Source: Nitrospinota bacterium
Lineage (GTDB): Bacteria; Nitrospinota; Nitrospinia; Nitrospinales; Nitrospinaceae
Assembly: GCA_027298165.1 (NCBI GenBank)
Contig: JAPUGN010000068.1
Coordinates: forward strand, 1 to 24,370
Reading direction: 5' to 3'
DNA: 24,370 nt
The position numbers and the translations under genes are program-made. Shown in pieces: positions 7,472-16,762 of the stretch (within the stretch, counting starts at the first letter, position 1; every line of letters starts with the position of its first letter). The notes under the pieces were generated by a model. It was given only the letters and a program-made list of their open reading frames with translations, searched no databases and was not told the origin of the DNA.

Positions 7472-8374
7472 ATGAAACTTGCCTTCAAAACACCCGCCAA
7501 AATCAACCTGGGACTGTTCATTCTCGGCAAACGTTCTGACGGGTATCACGATCTGGAAACCCTGTTCCAGATGGTCAGCCTGTACGATACGGTGGAACTG
7601 GAATCGATCGACGACCGTATAGAGCTGGTGTGCGACCACCCGGAGGTGCCCGCGGATGACAGCAACATAATGGTCCGGGCCGCTCAATTGTTGAAAGACG
7701 CCTTTCCGGAGAAGGCCGGATTGGGATGCCGCATGGTGCTGGGGAAGCGGATACCCATGGGGGCCGGACTGGGCGGCGGTAGTGGTAATGCTGCCGGCGT
7801 GCTGAGGGGGCTCAACCGGCTGTGGGATCTGGGATTGGAGACTCCCGCGCTGATGAAACTTGCCGCTCAATTAGGCTCAGATGTGCCGTTTTTCCTGTGC
7901 GCGCCATCGGCTCTCGGGGAGGGCCGCGGGGAACGGCTGACCCCCCTGCCATCTCCTGATAAATTTTGGGTCATTCTGGTTTTTCCGAAAGTGTCGGTGG
8001 CGACCGCCGAGGTTTATGGAGCGCTCAATTTGGATTTGACAAAAAACCCAAAAAATATTAATATTTTGCGCGAATTTTTCTCTCAATCGAACATTGCCAG
8101 TTTGGGTGCCCATTTACACAATGATCTAGAACCTATTGTAATAAAAAGACTTCCGGTTATTAAGAGCATCAAGCACAAGTTTCATTCTCTGCATGCAGAC
8201 GGAGCGTTGCTAGCGGGAAGTGGTTCGGCGGTTTTTGGTATTTTCGAAGATTCAAAAGGGGCTGAACAGGCTTATGCCCGATGTCGTGAGGAGGAGGGCT
8301 GGGAGACGTTTCTGACCGAGACGGTGACCAGTTTTTCTGAATTCATGCCGGCAGACCTCCTCAATGTTCCCTGA
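7472..8374 (+). CDS. ispE: 4-diphosphocytidyl-2-C-methyl-D-erythritol kinase
   Basis: IspE phosphorylates the 2-hydroxyl of CDP-methylerythritol with ATP, a step of the non-mevalonate (MEP) isoprenoid pathway in the cytosol. The 300-residue protein is of usual length and shows all GHMP-kinase signatures. The N-terminal TPAKINLGLFILGKRSDGYHDLET contains catalytic K10. The ATP-binding loop PMGAGLGGGSGNAAG lies at 95-109, D137 in QLGSDVPFF is the catalytic aspartate, and the C-terminal glycine-rich GALLAGSGSAVFGIF is intact. It starts 13 bases after the LolB-like gene and lacks an evident ribosome site. A 218-base gap with possible alternative hairpins separates it from tRNA-Gln and prs. The call is secure. 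Confidence 0.96.
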   Translation: MKLAFKTPAKINLGLFILGKRSDGYHDLETLFQMVSLYDTVELESIDDRIELVCDHPEVPADDSNIMVRAAQLLKDAFPEKAGLGCRMVLGKRIPMGAGLGGGSGNAAGVLRGLNRLWDLGLETPALMKLAAQLGSDVPFFLCAPSALGEGRGERLTPLPSPDKFWVILVFPKVSVATAEVYGALNLDLTKNPKNINILREFFSQSNIASLGAHLHNDLEPIVIKRLPVIKSIKHKFHSLHADGALLAGSGSAVFGIFEDSKGAEQAYARCREEEGWETFLTETVTSFSEFMPADLLNVP

Positions 8375-8421
8375 AATCCGGGCCGCCGTAAGGTAAAGGC
8401 TGCCGGATTTTGATGAAATCC
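8374..8421 (+). promoter_or_regulatory. Mutually exclusive hairpins just after ispE
   Basis: AAATCCGG (8374-8381, overlapping the ispE stop) can pair with CCGGATTT (8403-8410). The same CCGGATTT contains GGATTT, which can instead pair with AAATCC at 8416-8421 across a 5-base loop. These are two competing structures around one arm, with only a short T run. It may be a weak terminator or attenuator, but it may also be chance. Confidence 0.35.
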
Positions 8422-8439
8422 TGATTCCAACAAGCCTGC

Positions 8440-8467
8440 CCAATAGTTTAATGCGCTCATCTATTGG
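8440..8467. repeat. Inverted repeat in the ispE-tRNA gap
   Basis: CCAATAG (8440-8446) and CTATTGG (8461-8467) form a perfect 7-bp inverted repeat with a 14-base spacer. No T run follows. It could be an operator or a small hairpin. The rest of the gap (8468-8592) shows AT-rich -10-like sequences but no convincing -35/-10 pair. Confidence 0.35.
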
Positions 8468-8592
8468 TTAAGAACGTTTACCATCGCTTTTAGCTAACAA
8501 CCGTTTTATTATGTGTAGCTGGCGCGCGTTGGAGGGGCTTCAGATGATCGAGTCTGGCATAAAATTCGCTATAAAAAGGGACATTTAAGCAT

Positions 8593-8668
8593 TGGGGCGT
8601 CGTCAAGTGGCTAAGACACAGGATTTTGATTCCTGCATTCGGAGGTTCGAGTCCTCCCGCCCCAGCCA
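8593..8668 (+). tRNA. tRNA-Gln (anticodon UUG), CCA encoded
   Basis: A full cloverleaf can be folded. The acceptor stem is TGGGGCG (8593-8599) with CGCCCCA (8658-8664), then discriminator G and encoded CCA (8666-8668). The anticodon stem is CAGGA/TCCTG around the loop TTTTGAT, placing TTG at positions 34-36, which reads CAA glutamine codons. The T arm is GGAGG-TTCGAGT-CCTCC. A U1-A72 pair, as here, is typical of bacterial tRNA-Gln. It lies 32 bases before the prs start on the same strand, so it may be cut out of a longer transcript. Confidence 0.96.
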
Positions 8669-8700
8669 ATTATTTATTATTAAACGGAGAACACAGAGCA

Positions 8701-9666
8701 ATGGGTGATGATAACGGTAGAGTTCTGGTATTTTCCGGAAGATCCAATCAGAGTCTAACGCAGGAAATCTGCGATTACATGGACATCAATATAGGCAATC
8801 GAGTCATCAAAGCCTTTTCTGATGAGGAAATTTTTGTCCGTATTGAGGAAAACGTGCGTGGGGGAGACGTCTTTGTCATCCAATCCACCTGTACCCCCGG
8901 TAACACCCACTTGATGGAACTGCTCATCATGATCGATGCCCTGAAACGCGCCTCGGCCAAGCGCATCACCGCCGTCATTCCCTATTATGGATATGCCCGG
9001 CAGGACCGCAAATGCGAGCCCCGGGTGCCGATCACCGCGAAACTGGTGGCCGATCTCCTGCACACCGCGGGCACCGACCGGGTGTTGACCCTGGACCTGC
9101 ACGCCGGGCAGATACAGGGATTTTTTAACATTCCGGTGGATCATTTGTTTGCCATTAACGTGTTGATCGGCTACATTAAGAAGCTCAATTACAAGGATCC
9201 CGTGGTCATTTCTCCCGACGCAGGCGGTGTGGAGCGTGCGCGGGCGTATGCCAAGCGGATGGGGACGTCTCTCGCCATCATCGATAAACGGCGGGAAGGG
9301 CCGAATGTGGCCAAGGCCATGAACATCATCGGCGATGTCAAAGGCAAGGTTGCCATCATTGTGGACGACATGATCGATACCGCAGGCACCCTGATCGAAG
9401 CCACCAACGCATTGCTCGGCGCGGGGGCCGCCGAAGTGCACGGGTTGTGTACCCATCCCGTCCTGTCCGGACCGGCCGGGGAGCGGATACAAAATTCGCC
9501 GATCAAGTCGGTGATATCCACCAACACCATTCCTTTGTCGAAGGAGTTGGCGGATATCGACAAAATTAAAATTTTATCGGTCGCTCCCTTGTTTGGAGAG
9601 GCGATCATAAGAATTCACACAGAGTCGTCGGTGAGTTCGTTATTCGATGCAGACGGAGATTTATAA
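8701..9666 (+). CDS. prs: Ribose-phosphate pyrophosphokinase (PRPP synthetase)
   Basis: This enzyme makes PRPP from ribose 5-phosphate and ATP for purine, pyrimidine, histidine, tryptophan and NAD synthesis. The 321-residue product matches class I enzymes: the N-terminal RVLVFSGRSNQSL, the ATP-binding YYGYARQDRK, TLDLHAGQIQGFF, and the PRPP loop VDDMIDTAGT at 221-230, the family signature. The reading frame stays open further upstream, but that extension runs through the tRNA-Gln gene, so the ATG at 8701 (with GGAG about 11 bases upstream) is the start. The L25 gene starts one base after its stop. PRPP supply also links it functionally to hisG elsewhere in the window. Confidence 0.97.
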   Translation: MGDDNGRVLVFSGRSNQSLTQEICDYMDINIGNRVIKAFSDEEIFVRIEENVRGGDVFVIQSTCTPGNTHLMELLIMIDALKRASAKRITAVIPYYGYARQDRKCEPRVPITAKLVADLLHTAGTDRVLTLDLHAGQIQGFFNIPVDHLFAINVLIGYIKKLNYKDPVVISPDAGGVERARAYAKRMGTSLAIIDKRREGPNVAKAMNIIGDVKGKVAIIVDDMIDTAGTLIEATNALLGAGAAEVHGLCTHPVLSGPAGERIQNSPIKSVISTNTIPLSKELADIDKIKILSVAPLFGEAIIRIHTESSVSSLFDADGDL

Positions 9667-9667
9667 A

Positions 9668-10345
9668 ATGGTAGTCGCATTAAATGGAAAAATCAGAGAA
9701 GGACGGGGCAAAGGCGCCAACCGCAGATTGCGGGGAGAAGGCCTGTTGCCGGCCGTTGTGTATGGAGGCAAGGCCAACGTCAGCTTTACGGTGAACCCCA
9801 AGGAACTCAAAAAACTGATCGAGCAGGCCGGCATCAACAGCCTGATCGAACTGGTGATCGAAGGGGACTCCGAAAAAAAACGGGTCGTGGTGCTAAAGGA
9901 CCATCAACAGCACCCGATTCGGGATGGTTGGGATCACGCCGATTTCTTGGAAGTGGATATGCAGCAGGCAATCAAAGTCGATGTTCCCATTATTCTGGAA
10001 GGTCATTCCCCCGGAGAAAAACAGGGCGGTCTGGTCGAACTCAATCTGCACACGCTGGCGGTCAAATGTCTGCCTGGCCAAATTCCGGAATCCATCAAAG
10101 TGGATATGACTCAGGTGGAGCTGGACCAGGTGATTCACGTTTCCGATCTGACGGTGCCGGATAACCTCGAGGTTCTGGACAACCCGTCCGAGTCCGTCGT
10201 GTCCGTCCATGAAGTGAAGATTAAAGAAGAGGCTCCGGCAGAAGAAGAATTGGTTGAAGGCGCCGAAGAAGGGGTGGAAGCTCCAGAGGGTGAAAAAGCT
10301 GAAGACCAGGCTAAGCCGGCTGAAGCCGAAGCTGAAAAGAAATAA
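9668..10345 (+). CDS. rplY: 50S ribosomal protein L25, CTC/TL5 long form
   Basis: The 225-residue product binds 5S rRNA in the large subunit. The N-terminal L25 domain (ALNGKIREGRGKGANRRLRGEGLLPAVVYG, then HPIRDGWDHADFLEVD) occupies about 1-95. The second TL5-type beta domain (VPIILEGHSPGEKQGGLVELNLHTLAVKCLP, VDMTQVELDQVIHVSDL) covers about 96-185. A highly acidic, alanine/glutamate-rich tail of about 40 residues finishes the protein, as in many CTC-form homologues. The start ATG at 9668 has GGAG from within the prs end upstream; an earlier in-frame ATG at 9647 would lie inside prs. It is tightly coupled to prs (1-base gap) and pth (5-base gap), a widely conserved order. Confidence 0.95.
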   Translation: MVVALNGKIREGRGKGANRRLRGEGLLPAVVYGGKANVSFTVNPKELKKLIEQAGINSLIELVIEGDSEKKRVVVLKDHQQHPIRDGWDHADFLEVDMQQAIKVDVPIILEGHSPGEKQGGLVELNLHTLAVKCLPGQIPESIKVDMTQVELDQVIHVSDLTVPDNLEVLDNPSESVVSVHEVKIKEEAPAEEELVEGAEEGVEAPEGEKAEDQAKPAEAEAEKK

Positions 10346-10350
10346 CGATT

Positions 10351-10913
10351 GTGTATCTGATTCTCGGGTTGGGAAACCCCGGTCCCCGCTACGAATTGAC
10401 GCGGCATAACGCGGGATTTTTGGTCATCGATACCCTGTCCGAAAAACATGGAATCCAACTGAATCAGCATCAACACCGGGCACTATGCGGCCGGGGCGAG
10501 GTCGAGGGGTGCCCGGTTGTTGTCTCCAAGGCCATGACGTATATGAATGAGAGCGGAGTGGCCGCCAAGGCCCTTCTGCAGGCTTTGGACATTCCCCCGG
10601 AGCGGATGATTGTCGTACATGACGAGATCGATTTACCCCTGGGCAAGATCAAGCGAAAATTCAAGGGCGGCAACGCCGGTCACGGCGGGGTCGGTTCCAT
10701 TATTGAAAAACTGGGAACAGGCGAATTCGCCCGGTTCCGTATCGGAGTGGGTCGTCCGGAAGAGAGCGGCGATGTCGTCGACTACGTGTTGTCCCCTTTC
10801 GTCGATGAGGAGATTCCTCAACTGAACGAACTTTTGGAAGACGCGGTTCGCTGGATCGAGGACACTCTGAAAGAATTCAAAAAACAATCTAATCAAACGG
10901 AGGCACAACCAGA

Positions 10914-10917
<4 letters not shown>
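10351..10917 (+). CDS. pth: Peptidyl-tRNA hydrolase
   Basis: Pth releases tRNA from peptidyl-tRNAs that drop off the ribosome. The 188-residue product carries LGLGNPGPRYELTRHNAGF with N9 and catalytic H19, KAMTYMNESG with N66, and HDEIDLPLG with D91. The substrate-binding loop reads GGNAGHGGVGSI, where the E. coli asparagine equivalent (N114) is glycine. Many bacteria vary this position, so activity is still expected. The start is GTG at 10351, five bases after the L25 stop, with only a weak purine-rich ribosome site. Its TGA overlaps the ATG of hppA by four bases (ATGA), implying translational coupling. The tail KKQSNQTEAQPE is unstructured. Confidence 0.95.
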
Positions 10918-12989
<2,072 letters not shown>

Positions 12990-13007
12990 GACTCGTAAAT
13001 AGTTTGA

Positions 13008-13039
13008 CCGGGATGGGGTTTTCCCATCCCGGTTTTTTT
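13008..13039 (+). terminator. Intrinsic terminator after hppA
   Basis: A perfect 10-bp stem, CCGGGATGGG (13008-13017) with CCCATCCCGG (13023-13032), closes a 5-base loop and is followed by seven T residues. It ends only 19 bases before the mqnA start, so it separates the long rightward operon from mqnA or limits read-through into it. Confidence 0.92.
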
Positions 13040-13058
13040 ATTTTTCCCGAACTTCGAT

Positions 13059-13871
13059 ATGGCTGCCAAAAAATTAAAATTCGGGTTTCATGATTTCCTT
13101 AATGCCCAACCCCTGTTGATCCCATTCAGGGAGAAGGAATCGCAACTGGGAGTCACCATGGTCACCGGTTCTCCCGCAGAACTGGCGGAGCGGTTGCAAG
13201 CCGGAAAGTTGGACCTGGCGATGATTCCCTCCATTGAATACCTGAAGGACTCCGAGCAGTACCGACTGGTTCCTGGCATCTCGGTGGCCTCCCGCGGGCC
13301 GGTGGGCACGGTGCTATTGGTCTCCCGCAAGCCGCTGGCGGAAGTGCAGTCGATCGCGCTGGATACCCGATCCCGGACTTCTGCGGCGTTACTCCAAATA
13401 TTGTTCGGGGAGGTATTGCCCTGGAACGTGTTTCTGGAAAGCACCGACCCGAACCTGCAAGCCATGTTGGAGAAACACGACGCCGCCCTCATCATCGGCG
13501 ATCTTGCGTTTGGTGTGCGCTCCACCTATCCCAATCTGGAGATTTACGATCTGAGCGAATTGTGGTTCGAGCAAACCGGTAAAACCTTGGTGCATGCCGT
13601 TGTGGCGGTGCGGCAGGAAATCGAATTGGATCAGGAATTTTTAGTGACGGTTCAGGAAGCCAGGGAGGAAGGGCTCTCACGCCTGGAGAATATCGCGCGG
13701 ACTGAATCGGAAAAATCCGGAATCACTTTTAAAACCTGCCTCGACTACCTGTCGACAAAAATCATTTACGACTTAGGTCAGGAGGAGCTCGTCGGCCTCC
13801 AGCATTTTCGCGACGTCTGTTTTGACAAAGGGATTCTCGAGCACAAGGGAACTATCCGATTCGTTCAATAG
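13059..13871 (+). CDS. mqnA: Chorismate dehydratase of the futalosine menaquinone pathway
   Basis: MqnA converts chorismate to 3-enolpyruvyl-benzoate, the entry step of the futalosine route to menaquinone. The 270-residue product has the periplasmic-binding-protein-like fold of MqnA/MqnD: FGFHDFLNAQPLLIPF at the N terminus, the conserved GKLDLAMIPSIEYLKD, LDTRSRTSAALLQILFGE and DAALIIGDLAF. MqnD is shorter and lacks this exact N-terminal pattern, so MqnA is preferred. No other mqn gene is in the window. There is no Shine-Dalgarno before the ATG, and a strong terminator ends 19 bases upstream. The mRNA may therefore be nearly leaderless or depend on read-through. It is convergent with the minus-strand membrane protein, with 18 bases between them. 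Confidence 0.9.
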   Translation: MAAKKLKFGFHDFLNAQPLLIPFREKESQLGVTMVTGSPAELAERLQAGKLDLAMIPSIEYLKDSEQYRLVPGISVASRGPVGTVLLVSRKPLAEVQSIALDTRSRTSAALLQILFGEVLPWNVFLESTDPNLQAMLEKHDAALIIGDLAFGVRSTYPNLEIYDLSELWFEQTGKTLVHAVVAVRQEIELDQEFLVTVQEAREEGLSRLENIARTESEKSGITFKTCLDYLSTKIIYDLGQEELVGLQHFRDVCFDKGILEHKGTIRFVQ

Positions 13872-13889
13872 GATGGGAGTTGGCGGGAT

Positions 13890-14612
13890 TCAGTTGAAAA
13901 GGCCGGCGAACCAGTCCCAGATGGCGCCGAAGAAATTTTCCATCCAGTCAAGGAACGGCTTGGAATCGTCTTGCGACGTCGATTGCTCGGGCAAATCTTC
14001 CTGAAGCTCGGATTCGGGACGGTCATTATCCCGGGTCTCCGGGGTGGGCGGAGAGATCGGCAAACCGGGCGTCCCGTCGATTCCCTCGACCACCGGGGCC
14101 GGCAGCGTCTGGCTGGCTTCGGCAGCTATCTTCTCTGTCAATCTCAACACATCTTCATCGAGCGTGGTCAGGGAACTCTGGTGGGCCTTCAGGGTGACGT
14201 CCATATCTGTTTTGTGTTGCTGTAATTCCTGATTCAGGGTATTGAGCGACAGTTTATTCTGGCGGGTTTGATCCGCCTCGGTATCCAGCTCGCTCAACTG
14301 GGTTTCCAGTTGGGAAACGCGGGCGAGTGTTTCGTTTTGAAATTTGATTTGCTCCTGATATAAATAAAAGCCGCCGGCCCCCGCGCCTCCGATGAACAAC
14401 ACCGCCAGCAGTAACAGCATGCCTCCCATGCCGAAAGATTTCTTTTCCTTTTCACTTTTGCGGGGAGTAGAAAACGCAGGCGGCAGGGTCTCTGAAGAAA
14501 GAGGCGCTTCCGTGGCTTCGCTGGAAACAGGAGCGGCTTCTTCAGGAGCCGGAGCGTTTTCCGGAGCCGGGGCGTCCTTGTCGGGTGATGGGTTGTCTTC
14601 TTCGCTGGCCAA
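13890..14612 (-). CDS. Uncharacterised single-pass membrane protein with coiled coil
   Basis: I do not recognise a family. The 240-residue product has four visible zones. Residues 1-58 are an acidic Pro/Ala/Glu-rich N terminus ending in a basic RKSEKEKK patch. A single membrane helix (MLLLLAVLFIGGAGAGGFYL) lies at about 65-84. A long heptad-like coiled coil covers about 88-165. A proline/acidic linker follows, then a C-terminal aromatic amphipathic helix at 220-239 (F220, W223, F227, F228, W232, W234, F235, F239). The basic patch before the helix suggests N-inside topology with the coiled coil in the periplasm. The start is TTG at 14612 with AGGGAG four bases upstream, a strong ribosome site. 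It follows hisG by 14 bases and probably ends the hisI-hisG transcript, but nothing in it suggests a histidine role. Confidence 0.75.
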   Translation of the reverse strand: MASEEDNPSPDKDAPAPENAPAPEEAAPVSSEATEAPLSSETLPPAFSTPRKSEKEKKSFGMGGMLLLLAVLFIGGAGAGGFYLYQEQIKFQNETLARVSQLETQLSELDTEADQTRQNKLSLNTLNQELQQHKTDMDVTLKAHQSSLTTLDEDVLRLTEKIAAEASQTLPAPVVEGIDGTPGLPISPPTPETRDNDRPESELQEDLPEQSTSQDDSKPFLDWMENFFGAIWDWFAGLFN

Positions 14613-14626
14613 GGGACTCCCTGGGT

Positions 14627-15505
14627 TTAATGGATGATTTTATTAAGGGGAAACTCGACGATGTCTTCTGCACCGGCGCTTTTCAAATCCGGCACGATTT
14701 CCCGCACCAGTTTTTCCTCGAGAATGACAGTCAGGTCCACCCAGTTTTCATCGGTCAGATTGGCGAGGGTGGGTTTGAGCTCCGGCGGCAGAATTTTCAG
14801 GACCGCGTCCAGGGATTTTTTGGGAACGTTCATCAGCATACCCACCTTTTGATTGGCGGCCATGGCGCCTTTGAGCATGAGAACCAGGCGGTCGACTTTG
14901 TTTTTCTTCCATTTGTCCTTGAAAGCATCCTTGTTCATGATGAACTTGGTGTTGGATTCCATCAGGGTTTCCACGATGCGCAGGTTGTTGGCCCTGAGCG
15001 AGCTTCCGGTTTCGGTGATCTCGACAATGGCGTCGGCCAGTTTCGGCGGTTTAACCTCGGTGGCTCCCCAGGAAAATTCAACCGAGGCGGTCACCCCGTG
15101 TTTCTTGAGGTAATCGACAGTCATGTTCACCGCTTCGGTGGCGATGCGTTTGCCCTGCAAGTCCTTGACCGATTTGATCGGCGAATCGTTGGGAACCGCC
15201 AGCACCCAGCGCACTGGCCGTGCTGAGGTTTTGGAATACACCAAGTCGGCGATCTCTTCCACTTCCACCCGGTTTTCCTGTATCCAGTCCTTGCCCGTGA
15301 GCCCGGCGTCCAGCACGCCGTCGGCCACGTAGCGGGCGATCTCCTGCGCGCGGATCAGCATGCATTCGATTTCGTCGTCGTCGATGCTCGGGAAATACGA
15401 CCGACTGCCGATTTTGATTTGATACCCCGCCTTGGCGAACAGGCTAACCGTAGCTTCTTCCAGACTGCCTTTTGGAATTCCCAACTTCAAAACATTACCG
15501 CTCAT
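14627..15505 (-). CDS. hisG: ATP phosphoribosyltransferase, long form
   Basis: HisG condenses ATP with PRPP in the first committed step of histidine synthesis. The 292-residue product has the catalytic domain LKLGIPKGSLEEAT, DAGLTGKDWI, and a PRPP-binding region near GKRIATEAVNMTVDYLKK and EFSWGATEVKPPKLADAIVEITETGSSLRAN. The C-terminal part (about 215-290, with MLMNVPKKSLDAVLKILP and WVDLTVILEEKLVREIVPDLKSAGAEDIVEFPLNKII) is the ACT-like allosteric domain. This makes it the long form, which does not need HisZ and is feedback-inhibited by histidine. It starts 31 bases after hisI. Other his genes are not in the window. The usual ETGSTLRAN motif reads ETGSSLRAN, a mild change. Confidence 0.96.
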   Translation of the reverse strand: MSGNVLKLGIPKGSLEEATVSLFAKAGYQIKIGSRSYFPSIDDDEIECMLIRAQEIARYVADGVLDAGLTGKDWIQENRVEVEEIADLVYSKTSARPVRWVLAVPNDSPIKSVKDLQGKRIATEAVNMTVDYLKKHGVTASVEFSWGATEVKPPKLADAIVEITETGSSLRANNLRIVETLMESNTKFIMNKDAFKDKWKKNKVDRLVLMLKGAMAANQKVGMLMNVPKKSLDAVLKILPPELKPTLANLTDENWVDLTVILEEKLVREIVPDLKSAGAEDIVEFPLNKIIH

Positions 15506-15536
15506 TACTTCTTACCTGCCTTTTTTAAGGTTGACG

Positions 15537-15908
15537 TTACTTTTTATAGACTTTATCCGGATCGAACACTTTTTCTTCGACCGTGGTGACTTCGCCATTA
15601 AGCTTGCGGAAGAAACAACTGGTGTAGCCTTTGTGGCAGGCGGCCTTGCCGACCTGCTCGACCTTGAGGAGAACCGTATCATCGTCGCAGTCGACGAACA
15701 CTTCCTTGACGACCTGCACGTTACCGCTTTCCTCGCCTTTCATCCATTGTTTGTCGCGTGACCGGCTGTAAAACCAAGCCTTGCCCGTTTCCAGGGTTTT
15801 CTCCCAGGCGATCTGGTTCATGTAGGCCAGCATCAGAACCTTGCCGGTTTCATGGTCCTGAATGATCGCGGGGACGAGACCCCCCATTTTGTCAAAATCC
15901 AGCTGCAT
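15537..15908 (-). CDS. hisI: Phosphoribosyl-AMP cyclohydrolase
   Basis: HisI opens the adenine ring of phosphoribosyl-AMP, the third step of histidine synthesis. Starting from ATG 15908 it has 123 residues and is the stand-alone form without a HisE domain. The metal ligands are visible: C74, C91 and C98 for zinc, and D73, D75 and D77 in DCDDD for magnesium. SRSRDKQWMKGEESGNVQ is the family signature. A TTG at 15929 is in frame, but the ATG has a clear GGAG eight bases ahead, so 15908 is preferred. It is the first gene of the leftward hisI-hisG-membrane protein unit and has its own sigma70-like promoter about 35 bases upstream. Confidence 0.95.
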   Translation of the reverse strand: MQLDFDKMGGLVPAIIQDHETGKVLMLAYMNQIAWEKTLETGKAWFYSRSRDKQWMKGEESGNVQVVKEVFVDCDDDTVLLKVEQVGKAACHKGYTSCFFRKLNGEVTTVEEKVFDPDKVYKK

Positions 15909-15942
15909 AATTTCTCCAAGAGTGAACAAGGTGAAACAGGAG

Positions 15943-15970
15943 ATTCTAAATTATATTGATTTTCTGTCAA
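15943..15970 (-). promoter_or_regulatory. Sigma70-type promoter for hisI-hisG
   Basis: On the minus strand TTGACA (15970-15965) and TAGAAT (15948-15943) are 16 bases apart: a perfect -35 and a 5/6 -10 box. The predicted start is near 15936, giving a leader of about 28 nt before the hisI ATG. That is too short for a his attenuator with leader peptide. Confidence 0.75.
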
Positions 15971-16010
15971 CATTATAATAGCCTGTTCGCACCCGATTGA
16001 AAACGTGCGA

Positions 16011-16062
16011 TTTAACCCTAATTCCCCGATTTTGCTCAAGGTCCGGACTTTTTTGGGTTAAA
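16011..16062. repeat. Long-spaced inverted repeat before the LRR gene
   Basis: TTTAACCC (16011-16018) and GGGTTAAA (16055-16062) are a perfect 8-bp inverted pair with 36 bases between. They lie in the divergent hisI/LRR gap and could be a protein site or a cruciform. A TAAAAT just after the second arm is -10-like but has no good -35. Confidence 0.3.
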
Positions 16063-16107
16063 ATCAGGGTCGGAAAATCTTAACTGAACCTTGAAAATTG
16101 AGGTGTT

Positions 16108-16728
16108 ATGCCTTCATTAAGCGGATATAAGATTTATGATATGGACGAGCCCTGTAACTATAGCGGGCAGAAACTGGTCGATGCCATGACCAAGGTGGTG
16201 GACGACCGGCTGTCCAAAAACCAGCGCGAGCTGGATCTCAAGGGATGTTGCGTCGGGATCAACGGCCTCCAAGTCATCGGGGAGGATCCCCGGATAGCCA
16301 ATATCAAGCGCCTGAACCTGGGGGGCAACAAGATCGGCGACGCCGGAGCCCATTATATTGCCGAATCGGAAGTGTTTGCCAAGCTCAACTGGCTGGAGCT
16401 GGGCGGCAACGATCTGGGACCCGAAGGGATTCGCGAAATCATCAAATCCAAAATATTAAAGAAATTGAAAACCCTCAACCTGTACCGCAATTATCTCAAG
16501 GATGATGGCGCCCGGGTTCTGGCCGAGGAAAACGAGCTTGAAAAAATTGAGGATATGGACTTGGCCCAGAATGAAATTGGCGACGAAGGTTTTATTGCGT
16601 TATCCAATTCGACGCGGTTTCCTAATCTCGTCGCCCTGTACCTGGACAATAATTTCGGCACTCGGGAGGGCAAGGCCGGTGCCCGGCTCAATCCCAATTT
16701 CAAGAAACTTCAATCATTGAATCTATAG
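16108..16728 (+). CDS. Leucine-rich-repeat protein (RNase-inhibitor type), exact 27-residue period
   Basis: The 206-residue product has a 40-residue N-terminal cap. It then has LxL repeat starts at residues 42, 69, 96, 123, 150, 177 and 204, exactly 27 apart each time. Typical units read LNLGGNKIGDAGAHYIAES and LELGGNDLGPEGIREIIKS, the RNase-inhibitor/NOD-type LRR with N and G at fixed positions. The protein ends on the seventh LxL (LNL), with no C-terminal cap. No signal peptide or membrane segment is seen, so it is probably cytosolic and a binding scaffold. The ATG at 16108 has GAGGTG five bases ahead. YqgE/AlgH follows after 34 bases. I cannot assign a function; bacterial LRR proteins of this subtype are mostly uncharacterised. 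Confidence 0.82.
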   Translation: MPSLSGYKIYDMDEPCNYSGQKLVDAMTKVVDDRLSKNQRELDLKGCCVGINGLQVIGEDPRIANIKRLNLGGNKIGDAGAHYIAESEVFAKLNWLELGGNDLGPEGIREIIKSKILKKLKTLNLYRNYLKDDGARVLAEENELEKIEDMDLAQNEIGDEGFIALSNSTRFPNLVALYLDNNFGTREGKAGARLNPNFKKLQSLNL

Positions 16729-16762
16729 TGGCCGAGGCCCATCGCCCGGTTCCTCTATTGCC

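Noticed and set aside
8626..8700. 25-codon N-terminal extension of prs
   Set aside because: It runs through the anticodon loop and T arm of tRNA-Gln; PRPP synthetases begin near the ATG at 8701.
14585..15226. Plus-strand open frame opposite hisG
   Set aside because: hisG motifs on the minus strand are complete; this frame is a shadow.
15930..15970. Histidine attenuator with leader peptide upstream of hisI
   Set aside because: The predicted leader is about 28 nt and contains no run of His codons.
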